Notes under the pieces: model-generated | Database searches by the model: none | The model's input: the letters and a program-made list of their open reading frames with translations, nothing else | Told to the model about the DNA's origin: nothing | Made by a program: the position numbers and the translations under genes | Assembly: GCF_022759005.1 (NCBI RefSeq) | Contig: NZ_JAEMQA010000043.1 | Coordinates: forward strand, 1 to 34,582 | Length of the DNA stretch: 34,582 nucleotides | Reading direction: 5' to 3' | Origin: Sulfuricurvum sp. | Lineage (GTDB): Bacteria; Campylobacterota; Campylobacteria; Campylobacterales; Sulfurimonadaceae | Shown here: one piece after another, positions 1-6,850 of the stretch | Layout of the letters: the number at the start of each line of letters is the position of its first letter | Numbering within the stretch: position 1 is the first letter of the stretch

Positions 1-590
1 TCGATGGTGACGGAGACCATGATGGGGAGTTTGGTTCCGCGTTCAGTGTTGGCTGCTTCGCAGGCATGGAGCGCGGCTTTGATTTGGAGCGGGTCTTGGC
101 ACGTTTCCAAAAGGAAAATATCGCATCCACCGTCGATGAGACCTAAGCAACACTCCAAATATCCCGCATACATTTCGTCATAATGGATATGTCCGAGAGA
201 GGGGAGTTTCGTCCCCGGTCCGATGGAACCCAAAACGTATCGAGGATGCTCTGCGGTTGTGAATTTATCGCACTCAGTTTTACAGACAGCGGCACCCGCG
301 CGGGAGAGTTCATAGGCGCGATGTCCGATCCCGTATTCATCGAGTACCCAGCTAAACGAGCCGAAGGTATTGGTGGTAATGAGATCGGCACCCGCCGTGA
401 GGTAGGCGTGAAAGATATCACTCATCACCTCAGGACACGTGACGTTGAGGAGCTCATTACACCCCTCCAACCCTTCCCATGCTTCGGTCGGGATGCGCTC
501 AGCACGCTCTTGAAGTTGTGTACCCATAGCTCCGTCGATAATGAGTGGACGGCGGGAGAGTGTCTCAAGAAGTGCTTGTTTGACCGACAT
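1..590 (-). CDS. metH: Methionine synthase MetH, N-terminal part (cut by window edge)
   Basis: Reading leftwards from ATG at 590, 196 codons run off the window edge without a stop, so the gene is partial here. The visible part is the homocysteine-binding (S-methyltransferase) barrel of cobalamin-dependent methionine synthase, which passes a methyl group from methyl-cobalamin to homocysteine. Visible signatures are IIDGAMGTQLQ near residue 18, ITTNTFGS near 75, VLGSIGPGTKLPS near 125 and LLETCQDPLQIKAA near 165; the last two are typical of MetH rather than of stand-alone homocysteine methyltransferases. The zinc-ligand cysteines of the distal barrel and the folate, cobalamin and activation domains lie outside the window. 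AAGG stands about 7 nt before the ATG. A TATAAT box (minus strand, 611-616) lies in the region shared with the divergent kinase gene. Confidence 0.9.
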   Translation of the reverse strand, partial: MSVKQALLETLSRRPLIIDGAMGTQLQERAERIPTEAWEGLEGCNELLNVTCPEVMSDIFHAYLTAGADLITTNTFGSFSWVLDEYGIGHRAYELSRAGAAVCKTECDKFTTAEHPRYVLGSIGPGTKLPSLGHIHYDEMYAGYLECCLGLIDGGCDIFLLETCQDPLQIKAALHACEAANTERGTKLPIMVSVTI

Positions 591-610
591 AATAAACCTT
601 GTTCATCGTA

Positions 611-616
611 ATTATA
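611..616 (-). promoter_or_regulatory. -10 box upstream of metH
   Basis: On the minus strand the sequence reads TATAAT, 21 nt upstream of the metH ATG. No good -35 hexamer lies 17 nt upstream, which is common for sigma70 promoters in Campylobacterota. Assigned by eye. Confidence 0.5.
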
Positions 617-640
617 AGTGCGATTTTATCCAAAAGGAGC

Positions 641-652
641 ATAAGCGCTTAT
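641..652. promoter_or_regulatory. Palindrome in the metH/kinase divergent region
   Basis: ATAAGCGCTTAT is a perfect 12-bp inverted repeat. It lies between the two divergent -10 boxes and just upstream of the kinase gene's TATAAT. The position suits an operator for a dimeric regulator, but it could be a chance palindrome. Confidence 0.3.
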
Positions 653-663
653 AAGTAGCAAAA

Positions 664-669
664 TATAAT
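664..669 (+). promoter_or_regulatory. -10 box upstream of the sensor kinase
   Basis: TATAAT stands 21 nt before the ATG at 691 on the plus strand, preceded by an A-rich tract. There is no convincing -35 at 17 nt spacing. Confidence 0.5.
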
Positions 670-690
670 TCTTTGGATACACTATTAAAC

Positions 691-3249
691 ATGAAAAAAC
701 TTTTTTTATTTTTACTCATTTGGACAGTGTCTTTATCGGCTTCAGAGAGGGTGACGTTGCAGTTACCATGGATGCATCAGTTCCAATTTGCGGGATACTA
801 TGTTGCCAAAGAGAAAGGTTACTACTCTCAAGAGGGGTTGGACGTCACTATTTTAGATGCGGATAAAAAAGAGGCATCCTATAAAAGTGTGATGGAAAAA
901 AAAGCCCAATACGGGGTCGGTCACTCCTCACTGATCGTCAATTACATAAACGGTGCTCCGATCGTTTTGATGGCGGCTATCTATCAATCCTCTCCGATGG
1001 TACTGTTAACGCGCAAAGATGCCAATATCAATGGTGCAAAAGATCTAAAAAACAAACGTGTTATGCTTACTGATGACATGCTTCAATGGGCAGAAATTCA
1101 AGCGATGCTTCGCAGTGTCGGCTTAAGTACGAAAGATTTGAAAGTGCAGTCACATTCGTACGACACCGCTTCACTCGCTCGAAATGAAACGGATGCTATG
1201 GTTGCATATGTTTCGAATGAGCCGTTTGCTTTAAAAAATATGGGTATTGAGCCGCATACTATCAATCCAAAAGAGTACGGGTTTGATTATTACAGTGATT
1301 TTCTTTTTACGACTCAAGAAGAGATTATGGCCCATCCCGAACGGGTTGAAGCATTTTATAACGCATCGATACGAGGATGGTTTTGGGCATTTGATCATAT
1401 CGAAGAGACGGCAGCACTGATTTATCAACATTATAACCCTCAGCATAAATCACTCGAAGCTCTTATCTATGAGGGAAAAGTGCTCAAAGAACTGGCTTTG
1501 CAGCCCAATAAACCTTTTGGATCGATAGATGTGAACCGTCTTGAGTTGATAGCGCAAGGGTATCGACTCATGGGCATTGTCAAATCTGTCCCTTCGTTTG
1601 AACCTCTGATCTACAAACATAACCGATTACAACTCAGCGATGAGGAAAAGGGGTGGCTTGCAGCCCATCCGGTAGTTCGTGTCGGAATTGATCATAACTG
1701 GGCACCGATTGAATCGGTAGATGAGCAAGGTAGACATACCGGGATCAGCGCATCGTATCTGCATCTGCTTGAAAAACGGCTCGGTATCCGTTTTGAAGTG
1801 GATTACAGCCGAAAGCTTTGGAGTGATTCACTGCGGGCATTGAAGACGAAAGATCTTGATATGCTTTCTGCTGCGGCTATCACAGAGCAGCGGCGCGATC
1901 AGATGGTATTTAGCCGCCCTTATGCGAAACAATCGATGGTTATCGTCACCAATTCACGGGTCGGATACGTCAATGACATAAGCGATTTGCGCGGAAAAAA
2001 AATCGCGATTGTTCGATCGTATGCGAGCGAAGAGTTTTTACGAACAAACTATCCGAATATCATCCCTGTTTTGACCGATACGTCACTTGAAGCACTCCAA
2101 AAAGTTGCTTCGGGTGAAGTGTATGGATGTATAGAGGGTCTTGGTGTTGTCAGTTACTTGATTGAGCGATACAATTTAAAAAATGTCAAAGTGGTGGGAG
2201 AGACACCGTTTCGCTACGATATTGCTTTTGCCTTTCGTAAAGATTGGGAGATTATGGGATCAATTACCGATAAAGTACTCGCATCGATCACCCCTGCAGA
2301 GTACGAAGAGATCTATGGGCGGTGGCTTGGGTATCAAAACGAAAAACCGCTTGATTACCGCTTGATATGGGGTGGAGCAGGATTTTTGGTTTTTTTATTC
2401 GGACTAATCGCCTATAAAAATCGCCGGCTCGATGTCTTGGTGCGTCAGCGAACTGCTGAATTGGAGACACTCAATCAACGGCTTCAAGAGGAGATCGAAA
2501 AAGCGGTTGAAAACAATCGTAAGCAAGAGAAGTTGTTGATGCAGCAAGCTAAAATGGCGGAGATCGGTTCAATGCTTGAATCGATTGCTCATCAATGGCG
2601 ACAACCGCTCAATATTTTGGGACTATCGATGACACGCTTGAGTTTAAGTTCTGCGATAGACAGAAAAAGCGAATTGGGCAGGGCGATTGAAATCGCCGAA
2701 GCGCAAATCGAGTATATGTCCCAAACGATTGATGATTTTCGTAATTTTTTCAAACAGGATCGGAGTCAGATTCTCGTCAATATCGATGCATTGGTTAGTG
2801 AAGTCGAGGCGCTTTTGGGACCTTTGCTCTCGCGTAAAAAAATTATCGTCAAGCGTAATATTGACCCCAGTATTGAGGTGTTGGTCTACCCTAATGAGCT
2901 TAAACAGGTTCTAATCAATCTGGTCAATAATGCCCGTGAAGCGATCGAACAGCATCGAGGAGTTGAGAGGTGGATTGAGATTCGCTGCGGTACGGATGAA
3001 CGTTATTGTACGATTGGTATCGAAGATACGGGCGGTGGAATTGACCCATCGATAGTTGATAAAATTTTCGATCCCTATTTTACGACCAAATTTGAGTCTC
3101 AAGGGACAGGAATCGGGTTGTATATGGCCAAAACGATTATTGAAAAGCACTTTTTAGGGAAATTGAGCGTCTATAATACTCTCAAAGGGGCGTGTTTTGA
3201 AATTCGGCTGAATAGGGAGCAAAAAAAAGGTGATGAAGCAGAAGGGTGA
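691..3249 (+). CDS. Sensor histidine kinase with NMT1/THI5-like and SBP_bac_3 sensor domains
   Basis: This 852-residue membrane kinase probably senses a small ligand in the periplasm and phosphorylates an unlinked response regulator. A signal peptide (MKKLFLFLLIWTVSLSAS) is followed by an NMT1/THI5-like solute-binding domain at about 20-310, with the typical start LQLPWMHQFQFAGYYVAKEKG. An SBP_bac_3-type domain follows at about 328-548 (VRVGIDHNWAPIE). A membrane helix lies at about 557-577 and a coiled coil at about 580-622. The kinase core has the H-box with His634 in AHQWRQPL, N-box Asn746/747, G1 with Asp779 in EDTGGGI, F-box FDPYFTTK and G2 GTGIGLYMAK. The ATG at 691 is preferred over the in-frame TTG at 673 because it begins the signal peptide; neither start has a clear Shine-Dalgarno. 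No receiver domain or regulator gene is adjacent. The ligand is unknown. Confidence 0.88.
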   Translation: MKKLFLFLLIWTVSLSASERVTLQLPWMHQFQFAGYYVAKEKGYYSQEGLDVTILDADKKEASYKSVMEKKAQYGVGHSSLIVNYINGAPIVLMAAIYQSSPMVLLTRKDANINGAKDLKNKRVMLTDDMLQWAEIQAMLRSVGLSTKDLKVQSHSYDTASLARNETDAMVAYVSNEPFALKNMGIEPHTINPKEYGFDYYSDFLFTTQEEIMAHPERVEAFYNASIRGWFWAFDHIEETAALIYQHYNPQHKSLEALIYEGKVLKELALQPNKPFGSIDVNRLELIAQGYRLMGIVKSVPSFEPLIYKHNRLQLSDEEKGWLAAHPVVRVGIDHNWAPIESVDEQGRHTGISASYLHLLEKRLGIRFEVDYSRKLWSDSLRALKTKDLDMLSAAAITEQRRDQMVFSRPYAKQSMVIVTNSRVGYVNDISDLRGKKIAIVRSYASEEFLRTNYPNIIPVLTDTSLEALQKVASGEVYGCIEGLGVVSYLIERYNLKNVKVVGETPFRYDIAFAFRKDWEIMGSITDKVLASITPAEYEEIYGRWLGYQNEKPLDYRLIWGGAGFLVFLFGLIAYKNRRLDVLVRQRTAELETLNQRLQEEIEKAVENNRKQEKLLMQQAKMAEIGSMLESIAHQWRQPLNILGLSMTRLSLSSAIDRKSELGRAIEIAEAQIEYMSQTIDDFRNFFKQDRSQILVNIDALVSEVEALLGPLLSRKKIIVKRNIDPSIEVLVYPNELKQVLINLVNNAREAIEQHRGVERWIEIRCGTDERYCTIGIEDTGGGIDPSIVDKIFDPYFTTKFESQGTGIGLYMAKTIIEKHFLGKLSVYNTLKGACFEIRLNREQKKGDEAEG

Positions 3250-3286
3250 ACGCGAGACGGCTCACTGTGAGCACTATCTTAAGATA

Positions 3287-3367
3287 TTAATCAACCATCC
3301 AGCTGGCGCGTTTGGATCGACGAAGTTTTTTAACCAACATTTTTTCAAGCGGTGTCATTTTTTCCAT
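3287..3367 (-). CDS. Small 26-residue basic protein, unknown function
   Basis: A 26-codon ORF reads leftwards from ATG at 3367 to TAA at 3287. It is supported by an unusually good ribosome binding site, AAAGGAG, six nt before the ATG. The peptide starts MEKMTPLEKMLVKKL, continues with an RRSKR-type basic cluster, and ends in WMVD. It would form a basic amphipathic helix with a pI well above 9. I do not recognise the family. It lies in the 264-nt gap between the kinase gene and msrA, convergent with the kinase. It could be a small regulatory or membrane/RNA-associated peptide, or a leader peptide, or chance. Confidence 0.45.
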   Translation of the reverse strand: MEKMTPLEKMLVKKLRRSKRASWMVD

Positions 3368-3401
3368 TTTGGTCTCCTTTGTTTGGTTTATAAACGGTAG
3401 T

Positions 3402-3419
3402 GTAACGGCGAATCGTTAC
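3402..3419. repeat. Small hairpin upstream of msrA and the small ORF
   Basis: GTAACG and CGTTAC form a 6-bp stem with a 6-nt loop in the region between the divergent small ORF and msrA. It may be an operator or simply a chance inverted repeat. Nothing else is seen in this gap. Confidence 0.25.
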
Positions 3420-3513
3420 GGAATGGTAACTTAAAGAAGCAGGGCAATCGTTAGGCTTCAAGACTCTAACAGTGGAAGGGGGAGATAATCGCTTTCAAAA
3501 AGGGATGGTTACG

Positions 3514-4041
3514 ATGGAAAAAGCATTGTTGGGCGGCGGATGTTTTTGGTGTATTGAAGCAATCTATTGCCGTGTAATCGGAGTAGAGAGTGTTATCAGC
3601 GGCTATGCGGGAGGTGCACGTAAAAATCCCAGTTACGAGCAGGTGTGCAGCGGTGCTACAGGGCACGCGGAGGTGGTGGAGATTACCTATGATCCCGCAA
3701 TCATCTCGTATGAAGAGATTTTACAGATTTTTTGGGAGATTCATAATCCGACAACATTGAATGCCCAAGGAGCCGATCGGGGAACACAATACCGTTCTGT
3801 TATCTATTATAGGGATGAGGTTCAAAAAGAAAAAGCACAGCACTCTATTGCCGAAGCACAAAAGCAATGGAACGATCCGATCGTTACCGAACTCTCGCCC
3901 GCTCCCGAGTTTTTTCCTGCCGAAGCGTATCATCAAAATTATTATTCTGAACATCCAACCCAAGGATACTGTTATGCGGTGATTGCACCGAAGATTGAAA
4001 AGTTTATGAAAAAATTTGGAGATAAAGTAAAAAGAGGTTAG
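3514..4041 (+). CDS. msrA: Peptide methionine sulfoxide reductase MsrA
   Basis: This 175-residue protein reduces the S form of methionine sulfoxide in proteins and peptides, in the cytoplasm, using thioredoxin. The catalytic motif GGCFWC is at residues 7-12, with the nucleophilic cysteine first in the CFWC pair. Other family blocks are GYAGG with NPSYEQVCSGATGHAEVVE, the DRGTQYRSVIYY block, and YHQNYYSEHP near the C-terminus, followed by a possible resolving cysteine (GYC). The length matches the usual 160-180 residues and there is no MsrB fusion. The start at 3514 is chosen because family members begin just before GGCFWC, and AAAGGG lies about 10 nt upstream; ATG 3505 and GTG 3472 are in-frame alternatives. 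Its 3' end nearly touches the convergent SRP RNA gene. Confidence 0.92.
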   Translation: MEKALLGGGCFWCIEAIYCRVIGVESVISGYAGGARKNPSYEQVCSGATGHAEVVEITYDPAIISYEEILQIFWEIHNPTTLNAQGADRGTQYRSVIYYRDEVQKEKAQHSIAEAQKQWNDPIVTELSPAPEFFPAEAYHQNYYSEHPTQGYCYAVIAPKIEKFMKKFGDKVKRG

Positions 4042-4045
4042 AAGT

Positions 4046-4148
4046 GGCTCTCCCAGATACCTGCGGCACAAAACATGAACGGGTGTGCTGCTGTATTCCT
4101 ACCCTGACACGTTGTCCGTCCACACCCTTGCACAGGTCTAGAAGAGTT
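4046..4148 (-). ncRNA. ffs: Signal recognition particle RNA (small bacterial 4.5S type)
   Basis: The minus strand holds the domain IV hallmark of SRP RNA: TCAGG, then GTA, the GGAA tetraloop, TAC and AGCAGC. This apical hairpin with its asymmetric loop binds the M domain of Ffh. The outer ends pair as well: CTCTTC-TAGA-CCTG at 4146-4133 pairs with CAGG-TA-TCTG-GGAGAG ending at 4048, with one two-base bulge and a few G-U pairs. Length is close to 100 nt, as for 4.5S RNA. A near-consensus promoter lies just upstream and predicts a 5' end near 4148. The 3' end nearly meets the stop of the convergent msrA gene; minus-strand T-rich sequence follows inside msrA. Exact ends are inferred from pairing. 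Confidence 0.93.
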
Positions 4149-4154
4149 GGTCGA

Positions 4155-4183
4155 ATTATAGCCGTTTAAACCTATAAATGCAA
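4155..4183 (-). promoter_or_regulatory. Sigma70 promoter of the SRP RNA gene
   Basis: On the minus strand TTGCAT (4183-4178) is followed after exactly 17 nt by TATAAT (4160-4155). The predicted start, about 7 nt downstream near 4148, agrees with the base-paired 5' end of the RNA. This is among the best promoters in the window, as expected for a stable RNA. Confidence 0.85.
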
Positions 4184-4202
4184 GATGTCATCTATAGTTA
4201 CA

Positions 4203-4251
4203 CATCCAAATGAGCAAAGCCCATTTGGATGGCAGGGACAGGTTTGTCCCT
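4203..4251. repeat. Two adjacent hairpins, REP/MITE-like
   Basis: A 10-bp perfect stem (CATCCAAATG at 4203-4212 with CATTTGGATG at 4222-4231, 9-nt loop) is followed at once by a second one (AGGGACA at 4234-4240 with TGTCCCT at 4245-4251, loop GGTT). Neither is followed by a T run on either strand, so they do not look like intrinsic terminators. Together they resemble a small intergenic palindromic repeat. Copy number elsewhere in the genome is unknown. Confidence 0.5.
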
Positions 4252-4268
4252 TACAACCCCCTAAAGCT

Positions 4269-4286
4269 TTCCGCAATATTGCGGAA
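4269..4286. promoter_or_regulatory. Perfect 18-bp palindrome, probable operator
   Basis: TTCCGCAATATTGCGGAA is a perfect 18-bp inverted repeat. If the -10 box at 4307-4312 is real and transcription starts near 4319, its centre falls about 41.5 nt upstream of the start, the classical place for an activator that overlaps the -35. I do not recognise a consensus for a named regulator. Confidence 0.4.
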
Positions 4287-4306
4287 GATTATCAACCGCA
4301 TTTTGA

Positions 4307-4312
4307 TACAAT
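4307..4312 (+). promoter_or_regulatory. -10 box; predicted leaderless start for the nucleosidase gene
   Basis: TACAAT ends 6 nt before the ATG at 4319, so transcription would start at or very near the A of the start codon. There is no Shine-Dalgarno in the 20 nt upstream. Both facts fit a leaderless mRNA. There is no recognisable -35; a palindrome occupies that place. Confidence 0.4.
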
Positions 4313-4318
4313 TTAAAA

Positions 4319-5104
4319 ATGATATACATTATTGCTGCACTCGATGCCGAAGCGAGAGCTTTGGTCGATTATTATCAGCTCAAACGCGATAGTGCGCTCC
4401 CCTATACCCTCTACACCAATGAGCGGATAATACTGCTGGTGAGCGGTATGGGCAAGAGCAATGCGCTGATGGCGGTGAGTGCCTTGCTGGGGTGGAAGAT
4501 TCCAAAAAATACGGATATTTTGATCAATATCGGGATTTGCGGTGCACCTGCTGCGTATGAGATAGGAGAAGCGCTGCTGATCCATCAAATACAGGATGAA
4601 ACTCGGCGGTACTACCCCGATATTCTCTATACCCATTCGCTACGCGAAAGTCCCCTCACTTGTGTCGATGAAGCACAATCTGCATTGCATGATGCCCCCG
4701 TCGATATGGAGAGTAGTGCGATTTTTCAGGCTGCATCACGATTTTTCAAACTGCACCAAATGGCATTTGTCAAAATCGTCTCAGATCACTTCGCCCCTGA
4801 AACGGTGAGCAAAGAGGGGGTAGTTGAACTCATCCGATCGAATCTGGATGCGTTGGATGAGGTATGCAGTGCTTTGGAGCACGTGCAGAGTCCCGATACG
4901 TTATATACGGAGGATGAATACAAAGAGGTTGAGAGGCTGAAATCGTATTTTACAAAGGCACAAGGTTCTGCACTCGACGATGCCTTGAACTATTTTCGGC
5001 TCAAACATCCGACAATGCCGTTGCCGGCTTATCCGGATATTCCCGATTCCAAACGTGAAAGGAAGCGAGCGCTTGAAGAACTCATCGCACACCTCACCGC
5101 CTAA
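4319..5104 (+). CDS. MTA/SAH nucleosidase-like protein (PNP/UDP phosphorylase superfamily)
   Basis: This 261-residue cytoplasmic protein resembles nucleosidases that cleave adenine from methylthioadenosine, S-adenosylhomocysteine or 5'-deoxyadenosine. The N-terminus MIYIIAALDAEARAL matches the family start, with Glu11 at the position of the catalytic Glu12 of E. coli MtnN. LVSGMGKSNAL, INIGICGA, the VDMESSAI block and Asp156 in VSDHF, equivalent to the catalytic Asp, are also visible. The N-terminal core is shorter than in MtnN, and a helical C-terminal extension of about 70 residues is unusual. In Campylobacterota such enzymes also serve the futalosine menaquinone route, so the substrate is uncertain. 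It overlaps the next gene, a radical SAM protein whose by-product 5'-deoxyadenosine would be a plausible substrate. No Shine-Dalgarno is seen. Confidence 0.7.
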   Translation: MIYIIAALDAEARALVDYYQLKRDSALPYTLYTNERIILLVSGMGKSNALMAVSALLGWKIPKNTDILINIGICGAPAAYEIGEALLIHQIQDETRRYYPDILYTHSLRESPLTCVDEAQSALHDAPVDMESSAIFQAASRFFKLHQMAFVKIVSDHFAPETVSKEGVVELIRSNLDALDEVCSALEHVQSPDTLYTEDEYKEVERLKSYFTKAQGSALDDALNYFRLKHPTMPLPAYPDIPDSKRERKRALEELIAHLTA

Positions 5105-6092
5105 GCTCTTTTCGCACCTTTATATCGAACGGAGTGTTTTGGATCATCCGCAGACGCAGATGATCCGTGCCAAATTCGGTGAATCGCAGGTGATCGTGAT
5201 CGATCACTACAAAGAGGTGTTTAATCGCCCCTCTCAAAGCTTTGCGGCACAAAGCCGATCCAAAAAACTGATCCTTGCCCGAAAAGAGGGGAAATTTTTG
5301 CATGAGGGGTCACAGTACAGCGACGGGTTTGATCATAAACAGTTTTTTTACGCTTCGAGTGTGATGGGGTGTTTGTACGATTGCGATTATTGCTATTTGC
5401 AGGGGCTGTACCCCTCCGCTAACACGGTGTTATTTGTCAATCTCGAAGAAGCGTTCGTGCAGCTCCTCCCTTATTTAGGGGAAGATACACTGGTGGCGAC
5501 CTCATACGATACCGATACGCTGGCCATCGAATCGCTAACACACCAAACACGCGAGTGGCTTGCGTTTGCCGAAGATCATAAACACCTTCATCTCGAAATC
5601 CGTACCAAAAGTGCCAATATCAAATCACTCAAATCGATTGCCCCCAATCCGAGAGTAACCTTGGCATGGACCCTTTCACCGCAGGAGATCATTGATGTTT
5701 ACGAACACGCTACCCCGAGTTTCGAAAAGCGGCTGAGTGCGGTGGAAGAAGCGATCGCATTAGGGTGGAAAGTACGTCTTTGTGTCGATCCGGTGATTTA
5801 TACCGAACACTTTGACAGCCTTTATCCGAAGCTTATTGATCAGATATTTGAGACGATTGATCCCAATGCGATCGAGCATCTCACGCTGGGAAGTTTTCGA
5901 ATGTCTCAGAACCATTTGCGTGCTTTGAAGAAATTGCGTCGAAGTGATGTTGCTTTCTATCCTTATGCGGTACGCGATGAGATGGTAACTTACCCAGAGC
6001 GCATCGAAAACACTATTTTAGAGACGCTTTTGTCAAAGGCTTTAGTGTATCTACCACAAGAGAGGATTCGAACATGGCAACGGCAGTTGTAA
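5073..6092 (+). CDS. SPL family radical SAM protein (spore photoproduct lyase-like)
   Basis: This 339-residue protein has the radical SAM cluster motif C-X3-C-X2-C at Cys100, Cys104 and Cys107 within GCLYDCDYCYLQGLYP, the arrangement and context of the spore photoproduct lyase family. It also has LHLEIRTKSANI, TLAWTLSPQ and RLCVDPVIYTEHF, consistent with a radical SAM barrel. True SPL uses a cysteine (Cys141 in Bacillus subtilis, from memory) as hydrogen donor; by eye the equivalent place here is Tyr145 in TSYDTDTLAIE, so photoproduct repair cannot be assumed in this non-spore-former. TTG at 5073 is chosen because AAGGA lies 8-9 nt upstream; GTG at 5055 is the alternative. It overlaps the upstream gene by about 30 nt and the downstream gene by 19 nt, which indicates one operon. 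Confidence 0.8.
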   Translation: MKNSSHTSPPKLFSHLYIERSVLDHPQTQMIRAKFGESQVIVIDHYKEVFNRPSQSFAAQSRSKKLILARKEGKFLHEGSQYSDGFDHKQFFYASSVMGCLYDCDYCYLQGLYPSANTVLFVNLEEAFVQLLPYLGEDTLVATSYDTDTLAIESLTHQTREWLAFAEDHKHLHLEIRTKSANIKSLKSIAPNPRVTLAWTLSPQEIIDVYEHATPSFEKRLSAVEEAIALGWKVRLCVDPVIYTEHFDSLYPKLIDQIFETIDPNAIEHLTLGSFRMSQNHLRALKKLRRSDVAFYPYAVRDEMVTYPERIENTILETLLSKALVYLPQERIRTWQRQL

Positions 6093-6760
6093 GCGGGAGT
6101 AGCAGCGGAATCGGAGAAGCAATCGCCCAAGTATTGTTGCAAAACGGATACAGGGTGGTCGGTCTGAGTCGGCGCAGAGGGGAGATAACTCACCCTTCGT
6201 TTGAACATTTGGCGTGCGATTTGAGCGATTTTGGCTCAATCGACAGTCTGCAAAAACAGTTTTCTGAGATCGATGATCTCGAAATTCTCGTGAACGCTGC
6301 GGGATTTGGGCGATTCGAGCCCCATGAGGAATTGAGTACGAAAATAATTACCGATATGATTGCACTCAATCTGAGCGCTCCGATTTTACTAGCAAACGCG
6401 TTACTTCGCCCGCTCAAAAAGTCCAAAGGGATGATCATAAACATCACCTCAATCGAAGCGACCCGACACTCCAAATTTTCCGCCCTTTACAGCGCAACCA
6501 AAGCGGGGCTAAGAGCGTTTGGGTTGACCCTGTTTGAAGAGACGCGTAACAGTGGGGTTAAAGTGGTCACGATCAACCCCGATATGACCGAAACGCCGTT
6601 TTTTGAGGAGTTTCGATTTGGTGTTGGGCAAGAAAATGATACCAAACTGCTCACCTCAGACATCGCCCAAGTGGTTCAAAATTTATTGGATATGCGCGAT
6701 GGGATTTGTGTGACCGAACTGACGATCCGTTCCCAGCGATTTGGAATAACGAAAAAATAG
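6074..6760 (+). CDS. Short-chain dehydrogenase/reductase
   Basis: This is a 228-residue classical SDR of the NAD(P)-binding Rossmann fold. The nucleotide-binding glycine motif SGSSSGIG is at residues 7-14, NAAGFG is near 75, the catalytic serine is in INITSIEA near 124, and the Y-X3-K pair is Tyr139/Lys143 in LYSATKAG. The PDMTETPFF segment corresponds to the usual substrate loop. The substrate cannot be told from sequence. The gene starts inside the last codons of the SPL-like gene (19-nt overlap), so the two are probably translationally coupled. The size is normal for the family and no residue is missing. Confidence 0.88.
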   Translation: MATAVVSGSSSGIGEAIAQVLLQNGYRVVGLSRRRGEITHPSFEHLACDLSDFGSIDSLQKQFSEIDDLEILVNAAGFGRFEPHEELSTKIITDMIALNLSAPILLANALLRPLKKSKGMIINITSIEATRHSKFSALYSATKAGLRAFGLTLFEETRNSGVKVVTINPDMTETPFFEEFRFGVGQENDTKLLTSDIAQVVQNLLDMRDGICVTELTIRSQRFGITKK

Positions 6761-6793
6761 GTGCAGGAACTCTTTTTGCTTAGGGGTACGCAC

Positions 6794-6820
6794 TAAATAG
6801 TTGACCGTTTTGGTCGATAT
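6794..6820 (+). promoter_or_regulatory. Sigma28 (FliA) promoter of fliD
   Basis: TAAATAGT, 11 nt, then GTCGATAT closely matches the flagellar sigma28 consensus TAAAGTTT-N11-GCCGATAA. It lies 30 nt upstream of the fliD ATG at 6851, leaving a leader of about 25 nt. The gene's function supports the assignment. Confidence 0.8.
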
Positions 6821-6850
6821 GGTTTGTAAGATAAAGCAAAAGGATCTGTC

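Noticed and set aside
183-611. 142-codon plus-strand reading frame
   Set aside because: It runs antisense to the conserved metH coding region and has no protein family features.
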